A DNA stretch of 64,000 nucleotides, taken from Nicotiana tabacum. Taxonomy: Eukaryota > Streptophyta > Magnoliopsida > Solanales > Solanaceae. Made by a program: the position numbers and the translations under genes. Below the pieces are notes generated by a model, which was not told the DNA's origin, searched no databases, and saw nothing but the letters and a program-made list of their open reading frames with translations. Shown one piece after another: positions 12,041-24,187 of the stretch. The stretch spans positions 55,920,419 to 55,984,418 of the forward strand of contig NC_134095.1 of the NCBI RefSeq assembly GCF_000715075.1, in the 5' to 3' direction. How positions within the stretch are numbered: the stretch's first letter is position 1; every line of letters starts with the position of its first letter.

Positions 12041-13698
12041 ATTTTTTTTTATTTTTCACTAATTTCCCCAAGAAACACCTCAAAAGAAAATCTTTTTGGA
12101 TTTTGAAATTAATACCTTAAAGAAGTACTAAAAGAAAATTCTCTTTTTTTTTTGAATTTTGATCCTAATATAGTAGAGGAAATATAAAAACAATTCATTT
12201 TAAGTCCTAGATATTAATTGCTTAAAGGAAAAACAATCTCAAAGGAGATTTTTTTTATTTCTTATAACAAAAACGCAAAATTTCTTCTTCTTTTTTTCTG
12301 GATTTTCGACTTGTAACACATTTCCACATACAAAATAAGAAATACAATAACAAAAGACTCGGCAAACTTAACCTGACTATTACAAATTCTAACATCACCT
12401 AAAAGACTAAATACTACTATACAGGACTAGAAAATAAAACAAAAATAATTGACTCAAAAACATAAAATGGCTCCTCGAGCAGCTCCTGAATGCAGTGATC
12501 CTGGGGTGTCTGTCATGCTCAAACTCCAGTAAGTAGATCCACACCTGTATGAGAAAACTTAAACTAGCACTATGTGAGACAATAACATTCCCTAAGACAC
12601 ATGCAAGACATGATTGACATTATTTTTGCAAAATGACTTATTTGGCAAAAAGGTGGCTAGAAGTGCAAAATTTGGCTATGACCCCGCAAAGCCAAGAACC
12701 TAAGATTTACTAGGAAGACCGGACCCTATGTGGGTTGCCTACGTATCACGTTCCGAAAGACGAGAATCAGGTATGCGTAGTTCGGGCAGATAGGATACGG
12801 GCGAGAAATAAAAATAACAACTAATTTAAAGAAAATATGTTTTTTTTTCTTTCTCTTTTTTTTTCTGAAAAATAATGAAACATGTAAACTCTTTTTTTTT
12901 ATTTTCTTTTTCCCCTTTTTTTTATTTTTGAAAAATGATGAAAAAGTACAAAAATCTTTTGAATTTTCCAAGCTCTTTTTTTTCTTCCTCTTAAAAAAAT
13001 GTAAGAGAAAACAAAATTAGGCCCCACTCGCTTTATCTTCACACTTCACCCTCTCTTTTTCTTTTTATTTTCTTTCTTCTTTCTTTTTTCATTTCTACAT
13101 TTACCCTCAGCTATCATTGGTTCGCCAAATGACCCTTTTACCCTTGAATAAATGCAACATGTAGTACATAAGATGCATCAGGATGGTCTTTTATTTTTGG
13201 GGTATACCTGTCCTAGACGGACCCAACCCCTGTGTTGAGTCCCCTAAGTCAAGTGCACATGATGCAAACAAGCGTTCCTACTAGGGATCTGGCATGAAGC
13301 TGAGTTATTCTAGGTTCAAAACCTGGGTATTTGTTCTAGACTGTGTACCCGAGCGGACAACTCGAGTCGAGGAGGGGGCTACGTACCGGGAACCAAAAGG
13401 CCATCCGGCTTAGTAACTTGTCCGAGCCTCTTTCTTATTTCAAGATATGACACTAACAGAATAAGGAGTCTCGACCAGCGAGCACATCCTCGAAGATGAG
13501 AAAAGAAGGTTTCGTAGCAGTTTATATACAGTTCAGATGATATCAAAGCGGTAAAAAGCAGCATTTAGCACATTAGGCCCAAATATGTGAATAAAATCAG
13601 ATAATAAATAAAGCCAAATACAACAATTATTCTAAGCTTGAATTCTAAACCCTAAACCAGAGATTCTGGGTTCTTTTCCCCAGCAGTGTCGCCAGAGC
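12041..13698 (-). other. Noncoding 5' internal region of the Ogre/Tat-like element
   Basis: No convincing ORF in either strand. Contains several T-rich runs (12835-13000, 13050-13090) that translate only as Lys-rich shadows. A primer binding site-like sequence, TCTGGCGACACTGCTGGGG on the minus strand (13678-13696), sits two bases from the LTR edge at 13699. Sequence 1469-1831, similar in T-richness, is the continuation on the other side of the Ty3 insertion. Confidence 0.6.
13678..13696 (-). other. Primer binding site-like sequence of the Ogre/Tat-like element
   Basis: Minus strand TCTGGCGACACTGCTGGGG two bases from an LTR terminus ending GTGTGACA. TGGCGAC-CTGGGGA type sites are characteristic of Tat/Ogre elements using tRNA-Arg. 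The exact tRNA was not checked. Confidence 0.6.
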
Positions 13699-16600
13699 TG
13701 TCACACCTCCTTTTCACTACACCCCCGGAAGGGTATATAAGGGAGTTTTTCCAATTAAAGGACAATCGAAACGGGATTCATTATTAAAAGATTCAGAGTC
13801 GCCACTTGGGAGATTTATGGTGTCCCCAAGTCACCGGTTCAAATCTTGAATCGAGGAAAAGGTTGACTCTGTATTACAATCCGCTAACCAGAAATCCGAG
13901 TAAGGAATTCTGTTAATCCGGGAGAAGGTGTTAGGTATTCCCGAGTTCCGTGGTTCTAGCACGGTCGCTCAACTGTTATTATTGGCCTATTTATCTGATT
14001 TAAAACACTTTCACGACTATGGTAATTTTTAAACTTTTAACCGCTTCATTTATTTATTTATTTTTGGGAAATTGCAACGTCATTTAAAATATGTCTTGAA
14101 CCACGTCACATAAATGCACCCGTGATCCACAACACATTTTATCCGACGTTGAGATTTGGATTTAGGTCACATAAATGCGCACCCGAGTTTAGGAAGGTAG
14201 ATTATTGAAATAACGCGCCTAAAGCAACTACGTGTTTTTAACTTTGCGAGGGCCATGGGAATTCGCTAAATGGCGCGCCTCGATTTCCAAAGAATTAAGA
14301 TTCATCAAGTGATGGCCATAGGTTATATGATTCAAATGTGTGAATGACACGCCTCAAAACTATTCAACTAAAAGAATTAAGGAGATACGTAACTAAAACT
14401 AATTTGAAATTAAATATCACAACCACACCGCGAAAACAGTACCCTTGATTTAATTATGTGCCTAAAGCTTGATCACCATATTCATAAGTTGTTTGTTCTC
14501 TTCCTATGCTTGAGACCAATTGTATGTGTTTAAAACTTGCAAAATGGTTTACGTGTAAAGTTGGGAGAAACTTTAGCTAATATGCATTCCATTTGTTTTA
14601 TGAAATAACCATCACTCCACCCAGAGCAAACTCAACTTTGTATATCCTCTTTTAAAATGCCGAAATCAGTACTCATAAAATCTGTTCGTACTATGTACAC
14701 ATCTGGCATTTGCCTATTTATCAACATCACAATTTTAATCATATACAATTCATTGATTTTTTTTACACAATTAAGCAATCATCACTTCAATCCAGACAAG
14801 CTCATCACATGAACCAAAACTGCCTTCCACATAACTTCTACACATTCATTTCTAGTCCAAGTCCTAACTATTCTGTTAATTCGCTTATGATGATTGGGTT
14901 TTAGACGAACAAAATCAAGCCAATTATTGTCCAAACTTGTGAAAACTATTTACAGCTACCAAATCTATACCTTGTAATAATGTTGACATCACTTTGTTAT
15001 AAGAAATGGGCTAATTGCACTCCTAAACTAAAAAAGGTAATTTATTGTTAAGAAAGAAAACTAGTTTACAAATTGATTTGATAGACAAATTCACACTACA
15101 TATACCACGAATACACAACTGAACCTCTCATAATACTCCAATACTTTAAACATAATGGACTATATCAATTTACCTCTAACTTATGGTTATCCCAATAGCT
15201 GTTATCATACAAGATTACATACAAACAACATCACTTATCTCAACCAGAATTAAAACAAAAGTTTTGATGTTTGACGAAGTATACTATTGTGGTTCCTTGA
15301 TATTTCCATACTACCATACACTTAGCTAACATGACTTAAACACAAAACTTAGCTAATGGTCAACATTCTACCAAGTTCCCCATCTCAGCAGTTCAAAACC
15401 AGATATAACCAATGAGCTTCATAAGTAAGTAAAATTACTGTAGAGCTATACTAACTTCGACAAAGGCAAGTTGACTAATAGCTCCCATGTTGAGCATATG
15501 ACATGTCAATTAAGTAAAAAAACAAAACTGAAACTAAACTAATAGATTTGAATGTGCAGAAGACACATTTGGAACTTCGGATTTCATTTCATTGCAATAT
15601 CAAAACCTTGTGTGAGATAAGTCTAGGAACATGTACCTGAAATTAGGGGTGTCAATGGATATTCGAAAACCGACTAAACCGACCGAACCGTACCGCATCG
15701 AACCGATTTTTAGGTTTCTTTTTAAAAAATCGTAGGTTTTTATATAAATCTATAACCGTAATTAAGGTAGGTTTTTTATTTTATAAAAATAAATCAAAAA
15801 AACCGAACCGTACCGAATAAATTTTACATGTAGAAAATATATTTATTTAGTAAGTTTAAAAATAATAATGCATTAAATTTTCTTTGATCCTTGGAATTAT
15901 GAAAACTATTACAAGCCAACAATTAATTAAACTCAAAATACTAATTCCTAAAACCTATTATGCTACTTCTACTTAAACTAAGTTATTCCAAGTATCTTTA
16001 TTAGCAAGACACGAAGTATTCTAGCAATTATGAGTAACAAACTACAATGTATTGAATATGTTTTCTTTCATATAATTTAGATTTATCTTTTTGAATACTT
16101 AATCTTCTATAAACTTTATTCTTGAGTCTTAGCTTGGTATATCTTTCAACTCGTGTGATTAATATTTTCTTTGCCTTTGTTTGATTTCTTTTACGCTGTT
16201 GTAGAATAGTTGATGGATCTATACTCTAGCCATATTTCCTTTTTTTTTTAATTCATTGCCCTTTAAACAGTAAAAATGTCTAGAGAGTTTTGCTAAGTCC
16301 TATAAAAGAACGTACGTTATTGCAATTCTACTTTTACTGGTGAATTTTACATGATATTAAAAAAATACCGAAAATTAACCGAACCGTACCGATACCGAAG
16401 AGAAACCGACATGATTGGGACGGTTTCGAAAAGTCTAATTTGGTTATACATAATAGAATAACCGAAAAATTGGTATGGTACAAATTTTATAAAATAACCG
16501 ACCGAACCGAATCATTGACACCCCTAACTGAAATATAAAATGTAGGAAAACAAATGAAAATCAGTAGCCAAGCAGTACAGCAGCATAAACTCAACAACCA

Positions 16601-18972
16601 GTAAAGCTAAGTTGAACAGAAAAGTTATGTGCAACAGGCCCAGAAAAAGTTCGATCGAACAGTAAACTTCAACACGTCAAAACCAAACTTTCACAAACCC
16701 ATCTTCATCTATTTTTAAACCCCCGACGAGTCAAATGTTCTTTCAGAGATTAGAATATCCAAAATGCAAAAGTGATCGATGAAACAGTAAAAACAGTACA
16801 TCCTTTTTAATTTCAGATTGTTTCTCTTCAATCTCTTTGTTTCCTTTCTCTATTGATCTTCCTCTCTCCTATTTCAGAATACCCGACTGTTGTGTATATC
16901 TCAATGCCTATATCTCTCTGTCTATTCCTCTTCGTATTCTCTCACCCTCTGTCTCAATGTGTGTTCCCAGCTATATACTTCATAAACTGCACCTTTCCAG
17001 CTCCTCTTTTTCTTTACAATTGTATTATTTCAGCTTTTGAAATGTTCCCCTCATGTTATCTTACTTTCCAACTCCTAAAAGGGCATTAAGCTAGCCACTA
17101 CCAGTCCCCTTTTCCATTTTTAATTAACTCCACTAACTTAATGCTTTTTGATTAATTCAGTATGTATTTCCTAGACCCTACCACTATTGAGAAGCCTCAT
17201 AAGTAGGTGAATACCCCTTTTTATTAAACAATTCTCAAACTATATTCTGAAATCCTAATTATTTGATCAGAACTACTGAAAGTTCTGATTGTTTGCAAAC
17301 TTGCACAAACAATTCTATAAAAACAAAATCATCAAGCAGCCAAACCAAACAACCTCAATTTCTGAATATATAAGGGTCTAATATTGAAAAGAAATCAGAG
17401 AATACCCCATACATGAGTGATTTAGAATTGAAACAAGCAAGAAATAACCAAAGAATGAACTCATTTGTGATTCGACCTTTAAAACAATTAACACCAAATT
17501 AACTAGACTTGTTACTAAACAAATTCAAACAAATTTAAATAAAAAAAAGATCTAATTAAACTGACTGAGTTAGCGGACCAACAACCAGAGAAGTAAAACA
17601 AATACTAAGAAAAACAATAATCAAGAAAACTTACCGGCTTAACTGGACAACTTGATACGCAAAATTTCCTTTTCGATTTCATCGCAAATGATGTTAGTCA
17701 CTTGTTCTTTATTAAAAACAAGTGATTAACACCATTTCGTGATGAAACCGACTCTAAAATTATCATCACTTCTCGAGTTTAGGTTTGACTTTAGAATTCG
17801 GTCCCTTGGATTTAAGATTCGAGCAGATTGAACCTCATTCGAAGGAAACTGGTTATGGATTAGGAAAGAGGGAGATGTGGTGGTCAAGGGGTGTTAGTTT
17901 GGGAGGGATTGGAGGCGGCACCGCCACTGGAGAAAGTTAGGGCGGCACTAGGGTTCATCCTTTTGAATTGATATTCGAAGGGATTCAGGCATGTTCGAAG
18001 GTAATGGGTTACGGATTTGGGAAGAGGAGATCGAGGGGGTTCTGGGGTGTATTTTTGGGGCGATTTGGGCTACCGAAACCGCCGTGAGGCGATTTCCGGT
18101 GGGGCGGAAGGCAGTGGTGTGGGGCGGCGTTATATTTGGTCTCTGAGTGGATGAGAGATGAGGGGGGAATGAAACGGGAAGGGTCGAGTCTGGGAGGTTT
18201 GATATATTAAAATGATTGATTTAATTAGGGTCGTTGAATGATGGGAATCCAACGGCTCTAATTAAATCATGAATGGGAAACAGGGTCGTTTTGTTTCATG
18301 GGTGTTGGACCGGTTTAGGGGCGGGTTGGGGTCGGGTAATGGGCAAGGCTTTGGGCCGTTCGATCAAATGAAATCGACGGCCCTGATCAAAGCGTGTCCA
18401 AACGACGTCATTTGGTTCTGGTAGGGGCGGACCGGGTAGGGAACGGGTTTGGGCTGGACTGGGGATTAGGTCTGGGGTGGGTTTTTGTTTTGGGCCTGAG
18501 ATTCTAACTAAATTGGCCCAAACCAGATTTTCCTCTTCTTATTTTCTTTTTCTTTTAAATTTTCTTTCTAATTAAAATAAAAATACAAACCTAAATTTAA
18601 CCTTGACCAAATTATCCTAAAAATATTAATTAATTCTAAGTAGTTATTATCACAAATAACTAAATACCTAATTAAAAGAAAATCACACAATTTTGACATT
18701 AAACACTAAAATGCGAAGTACGTTATTTTTTGTGATTTTTTTATTTTTGTAAAACAACTTACTTAACTAATCCCAATTGTAAAATTAAATCCTAAATGCA
18801 AACTCAACATATTTTTGTATTTTCATTAATTTAACAAATAAACATGCACAGACAAACGCAAACAATAACAGAAAATACCGCAAAAATCCACAAAATTGCA
18901 AACAACGGAAAAAATATTTTATTTTGAATTTTTTGGGAGTAATCCTCATAGGGAAAAAATCACGTGCTCACA
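13699..18972 (-). repeat. Long 5' LTR of the Ogre/Tat-like element
   Basis: Plus strand starts TGTCACACCTCC and ends CACGTGCTCACA, giving TG...CA termini. It is 5274 bp including the hAT insertion, about 4.4 kb without it. The minus strand between 17870 and 18520 is GC-richer, with an AATATATC word near 18200 that could be promoter. ORFs at 14710, 16837 and 16853 are short, low-complexity and unsupported. No second LTR exists in the window, so this cannot be tested by pairwise comparison. Confidence 0.65.
15644..16526. mobile_element. Non-autonomous hAT-type element nested in the Ogre-like LTR
   Basis: Termini TAGGGGTGTCAATG and TTGACACCCCTA form a short terminal inverted repeat. Flanks CCTGAAAT (15636-15643) and ACTGAAAT (16527-16534) match at 7 of 8 bases, an 8-bp target duplication typical of hAT. 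Subterminal regions are rich in ACCGAACCGTACCG words in both orientations, as expected of hAT subterminal motifs. The 883-bp body has no transposase ORF. Confidence 0.85.
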
Positions 18973-19584
18973 ATAACCACTGCCAGTATCTAATACCCAC
19001 AGTGAAGAATTAGTAGCTAAAGAAACCTTGAAAATATTTTTCATTAATGTCTCACCTTGTTACTTGTACTTTAGAGTTGCAAGATACTCCTGGCAGTTTC
19101 TCTTCCAATGCCCTTTCTTCTTATAGTGAAAACATTCAGTATCATATACTGACTGCAAGATCAAATCTTCAGAAATCTCTTCACCAAGCTTGTACCCCAA
19201 CTTCTCATATTCTTTAGTAAGAACAACCGTATGATTGACAAGGGGTCCAACTTGAGAGTTTTCAATGTCCAACTGTGTATCAACCATCTTCTTAGGATAT
19301 TCAATGATTGCAGTTGGATCCATATTCTGATGTTTCCTCTGGAATTCAGAACTCATAGAAACAAGAATGATGTGTTTAATAGCAAGGCATTCTTCCAAGT
19401 ATTTTTGATAAAACTTGGTGCCTTGAACATCATTTTCTGGTGGGATTATCTTTGCAGGCTTATCGATCACATCAATGAGCTTTTTATGCATGAGAACAAT
19501 TCTCAAGTTTCTATACCAGTCATCAAAGTTTGGTCCCACCAACTGGTTGGTCTCAAGTATTTCATGCAGTTATATAACAGACAT
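18973..19584 (-). pseudogene. copia gag fragment, left copy
   Basis: Minus strand start at 19584 (MSVI) by alignment with the right copy. The fifth codon is TAA here where the right copy has TCA. The long ORF 19060-19542 covers most of gag (NFDDWYRNLRIVLMHKKLID onward). The zinc knuckle reads CFHYKKKGHWKRNC, so the second cysteine of the CCHC box is Tyr. 18973-19060 is the start of the protease segment and keeps the catalytic DTG (18982-18990). The frame then ends at the Ogre-like insertion. Confidence 0.85.
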
Positions 19585-20683
19585 ACTGAGAAATCTAAAA
19601 TACAGAAAAGAAAAGGCAATAATATAAGAACATATTTGCATATATCATAAAGACATGGACTTTTATCTAAATGATATTTCCACTAATTATTTAAACTATT
19701 TATCCTTATTATAGTTTACGAAATCTTTATTTTTGTTAGTGGAGTAAGGGAATCCTTTAACAATATGTATGAGCCCCTTGGAAGTCCAGTCGTATCTCAC
19801 ATATATTTTAAAGTTTGGCACTCTTACCAATTGTATCCCCATACAATTTCCTTAAATAGCTCTATGTCAAATAGTCCCCTGGTAGTCAGGTCGATCCTAT
19901 TGGCATATTGAATTCAACCATCATGATAACAAAGAACTTATTAAATTTTATACTCCCCCGGGTGGTCCAGGCATCTAGTGTAAAATTGAATAATTCTTTC
20001 AATCCATACATCTAATGCAATAAATAATTTTAACATATTCTTGAATTATAAGTCTCTTGGTAGTCAGGTCGCTGCTTATAAAAAAGAAATAAGTAAAATT
20101 ATTTACCTTGATGGATAGCTCTATAATAAAATATCTTATATTTTATTATTTAAGAACTCAAATTTTAGTAAGAGGGAATTGTTACTAAAACAGCTTTTAA
20201 TAACATGAAGATCAAATCTTTTATAGCATGAGAATTTGGTTCAAGTTGTCTACATGCTTAGTCCTAAATTAGTTTACATCATATGTAATAAATAATTCAA
20301 AATTATGTAACGAACAAGCACATGACATAAAAACAAAATTCAACATTCTTCTAACATGTTTAATCTATATATCACATATATCACAAAAAAGTAATTCATG
20401 CCAGAATATCATTATTAATTAACATCTCATGAACTAATAACAATTAAAAAAATAACTAAAGAATCATGTAACCTATTATAGATTCCCGTCGTATCTAATA
20501 CAAAATTACAAATTCAAGTTATGAACTATCTCAATATTATATATTACATATTTTATCCACAATAAAATAATATCAACATTCAAACGATTTGACTATTGCA
20601 CAAGACTCATGTATTATGGTTTGAACTCTTCAAATATAATATTAAAATATTTCGTAAATAAAATTTATACACGAGAAACCATG
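19585..20683 (-). other. copia 5' leader, left copy
   Basis: AT-rich, no coding. Contains four spaced copies of a motif like CTGGTAGTCAGGTCG, near 19778, 19879, 19959 (diverged, CGGGTGGTCCAGGC) and 20056. The right copy has the same arrangement (27687-28779), so both leaders descend from one parent. Confidence 0.75.
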
Positions 20684-20695
20684 GCTCTGATACCA
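20684..20695 (-). other. copia primer binding site, left copy
   Basis: Minus strand TGGTATCAGAGC (initiator tRNA-Met type), one base from the LTR edge at 20697. It shows that the middle LTR acts as 5' LTR for the left copy. Confidence 0.9.
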
Positions 20696-21097
20696 CTGAA
20701 GGATAGCGTATAGGTGTTCGTAACACGCAGCGGAAGACAATAACAATCCTAGGCAGATCTTTTCGTGTTTAAAATTTTATTTACATGTCAAAGATCGGAT
20801 TTGAGACGTACCTGGTGAAGAGAGTATCGTTTCAAAATTTCTTCGATAGTGCGAAGACTCTATGCGTATCCACACTGAGACCGATCCTTACTATCAACTC
20901 TTTGATCAATGAAACTCGCGAACAAATTGAACGAAAAACTTGTGCTGAAATTTTTCTCAAAAATCTCAACTCAAATTAGAAGAACAAGCAACACTTTTCT
21001 TGTAATTGTATTTTCTCTCTTGGCTTTGTATTGCACTCCCACTTTCACAAAGTGTTTTTCTTCTTTAGAAAAATTACGGCAAATTTTTTTCATCACC

Positions 21098-21107
21098 CTT
21101 TATATAG
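21098..21107 (-). promoter_or_regulatory. Probable TATA box of the middle copia LTR
   Basis: Minus strand CTATATAAAG, conserved in the right LTR at 29194-29203. It would drive the left internal copy, which is interrupted. Confidence 0.5.
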
Positions 21108-22542
21108 CATCACATATAAACCTTTTTCCTATTTGGTTGAGGTAATGATTTGCTTAGGGTAAACGTTTATTCCAAAATAAACTTCATGGAATTTTTATGG
21201 AAAATTAGAAAATCACGTCTCAATTGAAATGTGACTGCCTAGCCTTTCATGTGAATCATCCAACTCAAAGTTGTATTCTCTTATTTGTGAATTTTTCATA
21301 TATAAGGGAAATATTAATCTCATTCCAAATGGGTTTGAATTTACCGAACGTCCTTTTTAGGACTTTACACGTAAAGTTATCCAATCCACAAATGGATTCT
21401 ACTTAATAAGTTTCCAACAACCTCTTGTTGTTTAATTAATATTTTATATATCATATCTAATATAAAATAATATATATTTTAACCAAGAGATATAATTATC
21501 TATTCCAAATGGAAAACTTTAATTTGTTCACAATATTAATCATATTCTTTGTGCTAGCAAAGAATATAATAATATTTCATTTGGACTAATAACTAAATTT
21601 ATTTGACTAATTAAATTCTTTAATTTAATTATCAAATACTAAAGTAATTAATCTTTTAGCAAAGATCAGGACACTCGTTAGTGTGCGACCCCATAGGTTC
21701 AATACTAAGCCAGTAGTAAATTGATCACATCAATATACTAATCAAGGGTGGCGTCTAGCAACACTCCTTAATGATCGGATAGCATGAAGTATACAATCTA
21801 ATCTCAAGAACTAGTAGAAGAATAATGTAGTAATTCCTTATGTCCTTATAACTCTAGATCACCCTAGGATATGGTTCAACTGTCAAATCCTAATAGGCGA
21901 CCAACTATGTGTTCATGTAAAATATAATTAATCATTGAATAACCTAAGAAACTCATTTCTTCTTTCATTTAATTGCCCTGGCCAAGGTCTTAGTTTGGTC
22001 GTTTATAATTCATGACAACATGGAGTATAAACTCTTTACCAAGAGTTGATAGATTCCATCTTGATCAATCACTAATTCTACAAGTATTTAATCATACCCA
22101 ATATCCTTTCAACTATCGCCCTAGGGCCATATGTGTCTGGTATCAAAGCACAATAAATAACTTGTTAATTACTATGACGATCTCAGGTCAAAGGAAACTT
22201 TTACATCACATTCGTCAAGAGAATATCATGTTGATAGTTTATGGTAATTCTAACCATTAGGAATTATCCAATGAGTCGGTTCAATGATCATATCTTTATA
22301 TGCATCATCTATCTATGTGATTTAGTTAATGAGATCAACTAATCTTTATCTCAAAAAGACGATCACATAAATATTGATCTAACCGGATTACTAATGTCCA
22401 AATTAATAATCCTACGATCAAGAACAAATTTAGATTAAAATATAAGAAACTTTACTCTCATTATCATGATCTCCATCACAATGTCAAGTCTCAAAATTTA
22501 GTCAAGGACCTTATTAAATTAATCAAACAATTAATAATAATA

Positions 22543-24058
22543 TTAGGCGAAATGGCTTCCTGGCCACTTTAACTTGTCGGGTTTTTTAAAGTCGATACAT
22601 AAACTTATAACTTTCTCATTTGAACACTCGAACTCGTTTTTTCCATAACTAATAAACACATTTGACCATTGACCATGTAAGCGTGTATTACACATACACA
22701 TACGTGTCCATCCAGTCAGCAAATGACCAATAGATGTCTTACACGTAAGGGCGCGAAAAGTCAAGCATCAACTCCTTCTCTTTGACTGTTTTAGCGTTCT
22801 TCTTCATCAACAATGGCTATCTGCTTTTCATTATTTTGTTTCACAGGTGGCTCTGCTTGATCCTTTTCCATGTTACTCTTTCGCTCCTCTTCCTTCTTTT
22901 CTTCCAACTTTTTTATTTCAAGGATTCAACAGTTAACAAGATAGTTCCCTAATTTCCTACAATGTTTGCAGAATTTGGGTATGTTTTAATATTCAATGCG
23001 CTGAAGGAATCTTTAAGAGGCAAATCATCATCTTCATCTCCAACCCAAATATTGGCGATTAAAGGTTTGAGTAAATCAATTTCCACGCTTACCTTCGCCA
23101 TACTAGGTATGTTCATAGTTTTGGTCACCACATCAAGCTCCAATGGAGTCCCTACTTCTTCAAGAATATGTTTGACATAAGACCATTTATACATATGAAA
23201 TGGTAATCCGGGCAGCAGGACTCAGACAGGATCTATTAGTAGGTAGGTCTTCTTCAGGATTAAAATATGGATTCCACTTCTGCAACCACATTTGTAGACC
23301 TTCAATTTCAATCACCCGCTTATATAGAACAAAATTGTAATCTTCATCATTAGTGAAGCTGAGAAACACATTTAATTTATCATAAACTCCAATTTTTGCA
23401 GATCCCTTCAAAGGAATTGTTTTAGAGAATCTTGACCTATAATTTGGGGTCGGGTCTTCAGAAATCGACCAACAATTGCCCTCTTACATTGAGCCGCCAT
23501 GATGACATAGTAGTCTCTTGTTTTGAAGATCACTGTCGGCATGCCGTTGTGTGTCGTCTTTCTAGCTTGGAATTTCAGAGAGAATCCGAACATCCGAGTT
23601 CCTCCACAGGGCTGTTACCATCACCTTGAACATCCAGAAGGAGTACCGAAAGCTTTTGAAGGATTTCAATCAACGAACTTGGAAGGGGAAATTATGGGGA
23701 AGTTCAAAACTTAGCTTCAACTCTACAATGACAAAATATACAACTTTCCACCATTTTCACGATCTGAAAAATGAAAAAAAAAATGAAAATGGAGCTTCAG
23801 ATTTTTAAAAATGGAGGAAGGGGGTATTGTGTACTGTTGGGCGTTGGGAAGGGGGTTTTCACGCTCCTGTGCGTCGTGTTCCTCACGCGGGCTGCTGATT
23901 AGGACCAACTGACGCCACATGGGCATGGTCAATGGTCAAATGTGTTTATTAGTTATGAAAAAAACGAGTTCGAGTGTTCAAATGGGAAAGTTATAAGTTT
24001 ATGTATCGGCTTTAAAAAACCCGACAAGTTTAAGTGGCCAGGAAGCCATTTCGCCTAA
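22543..24058. mobile_element. Terminal-inverted-repeat DNA element (Mutator-like by TIR length) in the copia LTR
   Basis: Left terminus 22543-22677 and right terminus 23924-24058 are inverted copies of about 135 bp with only a few mismatches, starting TTAGGCGAAATGGCTTCC. The uninterrupted right LTR (near 30640) shows the pre-insertion site. Long TIRs suggest a Mutator-like element, but I see no clean 9-bp target duplication; TTA/TAA at the ends may be TIR or a 3-bp TSD. The interior carries a fragment of a DUF4283 gene and no transposase. Confidence 0.8.
22949..23629 (-). pseudogene. DUF4283-domain gene fragment carried by the TIR element
   Basis: Three overlapping minus-strand frames join into one degenerate protein. 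23408-23593 has AAQCKRAIVGRFLKTRPQI. 23187-23411 has SAKIGVYDKLNVFLSFTNDE followed by WLQKWNPYFNPEEDLP. 22949-23194 has VGTPLELDVVTKT then AKVSVEIDLLKPL. Order and motifs match the DUF4283 domain that precedes a CCHC knuckle in many plant LINE-associated or domesticated proteins. Frameshifts near 23409 and 23190 break it. The knuckle is not recognisable downstream. Capture by the TIR element is the simplest reading. Confidence 0.7.
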
Positions 24059-24175
24059 CTATTATAAAAGAATATCAAATGCCATATATTTTTATATCAA
24101 ATAATGTTCAGAAAAATATGTTCAAATCATCAAATATGAGATTGGATCAAGGGCATATCTGCTATATCCCTAACA

Positions 24176-24187
24176 ATCTCCCACTTG
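24176..24187 (-). other. copia polypurine tract, right copy
   Basis: Minus strand CAAGTGGGAGAT immediately before LTR start TGTTAGGGATAT. It shows that the middle LTR is the 3' LTR of the right copy. Confidence 0.88.

Larger units (their letters stand above)
1469..18972 (-). mobile_element. Truncated Ogre/Tat-like LTR retrotransposon inserted in the left copia copy
   Basis: Sequence between the two halves of the left copia copy (1468 and 18973). It consists of a 5' LTR (13699-18972), a PBS-like site, and about 2 kb of noncoding 5' internal region (12041-13698 and 1469-1831), itself interrupted by the Ty3 element 1832-12040. The remaining internal region, all coding domains and the 3' LTR are absent. 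About 230 bp of copia sequence, present in the right copy at roughly 26845-27074, is missing at the left junction. This suggests a deletion that took the distal end of the insertion together with flanking copia DNA. Assignment to Ogre/Tat rests on the very long LTR, the TGTGAGCACGTGATTTT start and the TGGCGACACTGCTGGGG primer site; no domain is left to confirm it. Confidence 0.65.
20697..24175 (-). repeat. Shared middle copia LTR, interrupted by a TIR element
   Basis: Aligns along its length with 28793-30753, except for insertion 22543-24058. Total 3479 bp, about 1.96 kb without the insertion. PBS on the left and PPT on the right; no target duplication of its own. Minus-strand TATA-like CTATATAAAG at 21098-21107. 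ORFs in this stretch (20785, 20909, 21224, 22012) recur with changes in the other LTR and are not genes. Confidence 0.88.

Noticed and set aside
12835..13000. Lys-rich minus ORF (12726-12971)
   Set aside because: Produced by T-rich tracts; low complexity, no start context, inside a retrotransposon leader.
13727..13740. GTATATAAG as a TATA box
   Set aside because: It is at the LTR's 3' end and on the wrong strand for the Ogre-like element; no downstream ORF.
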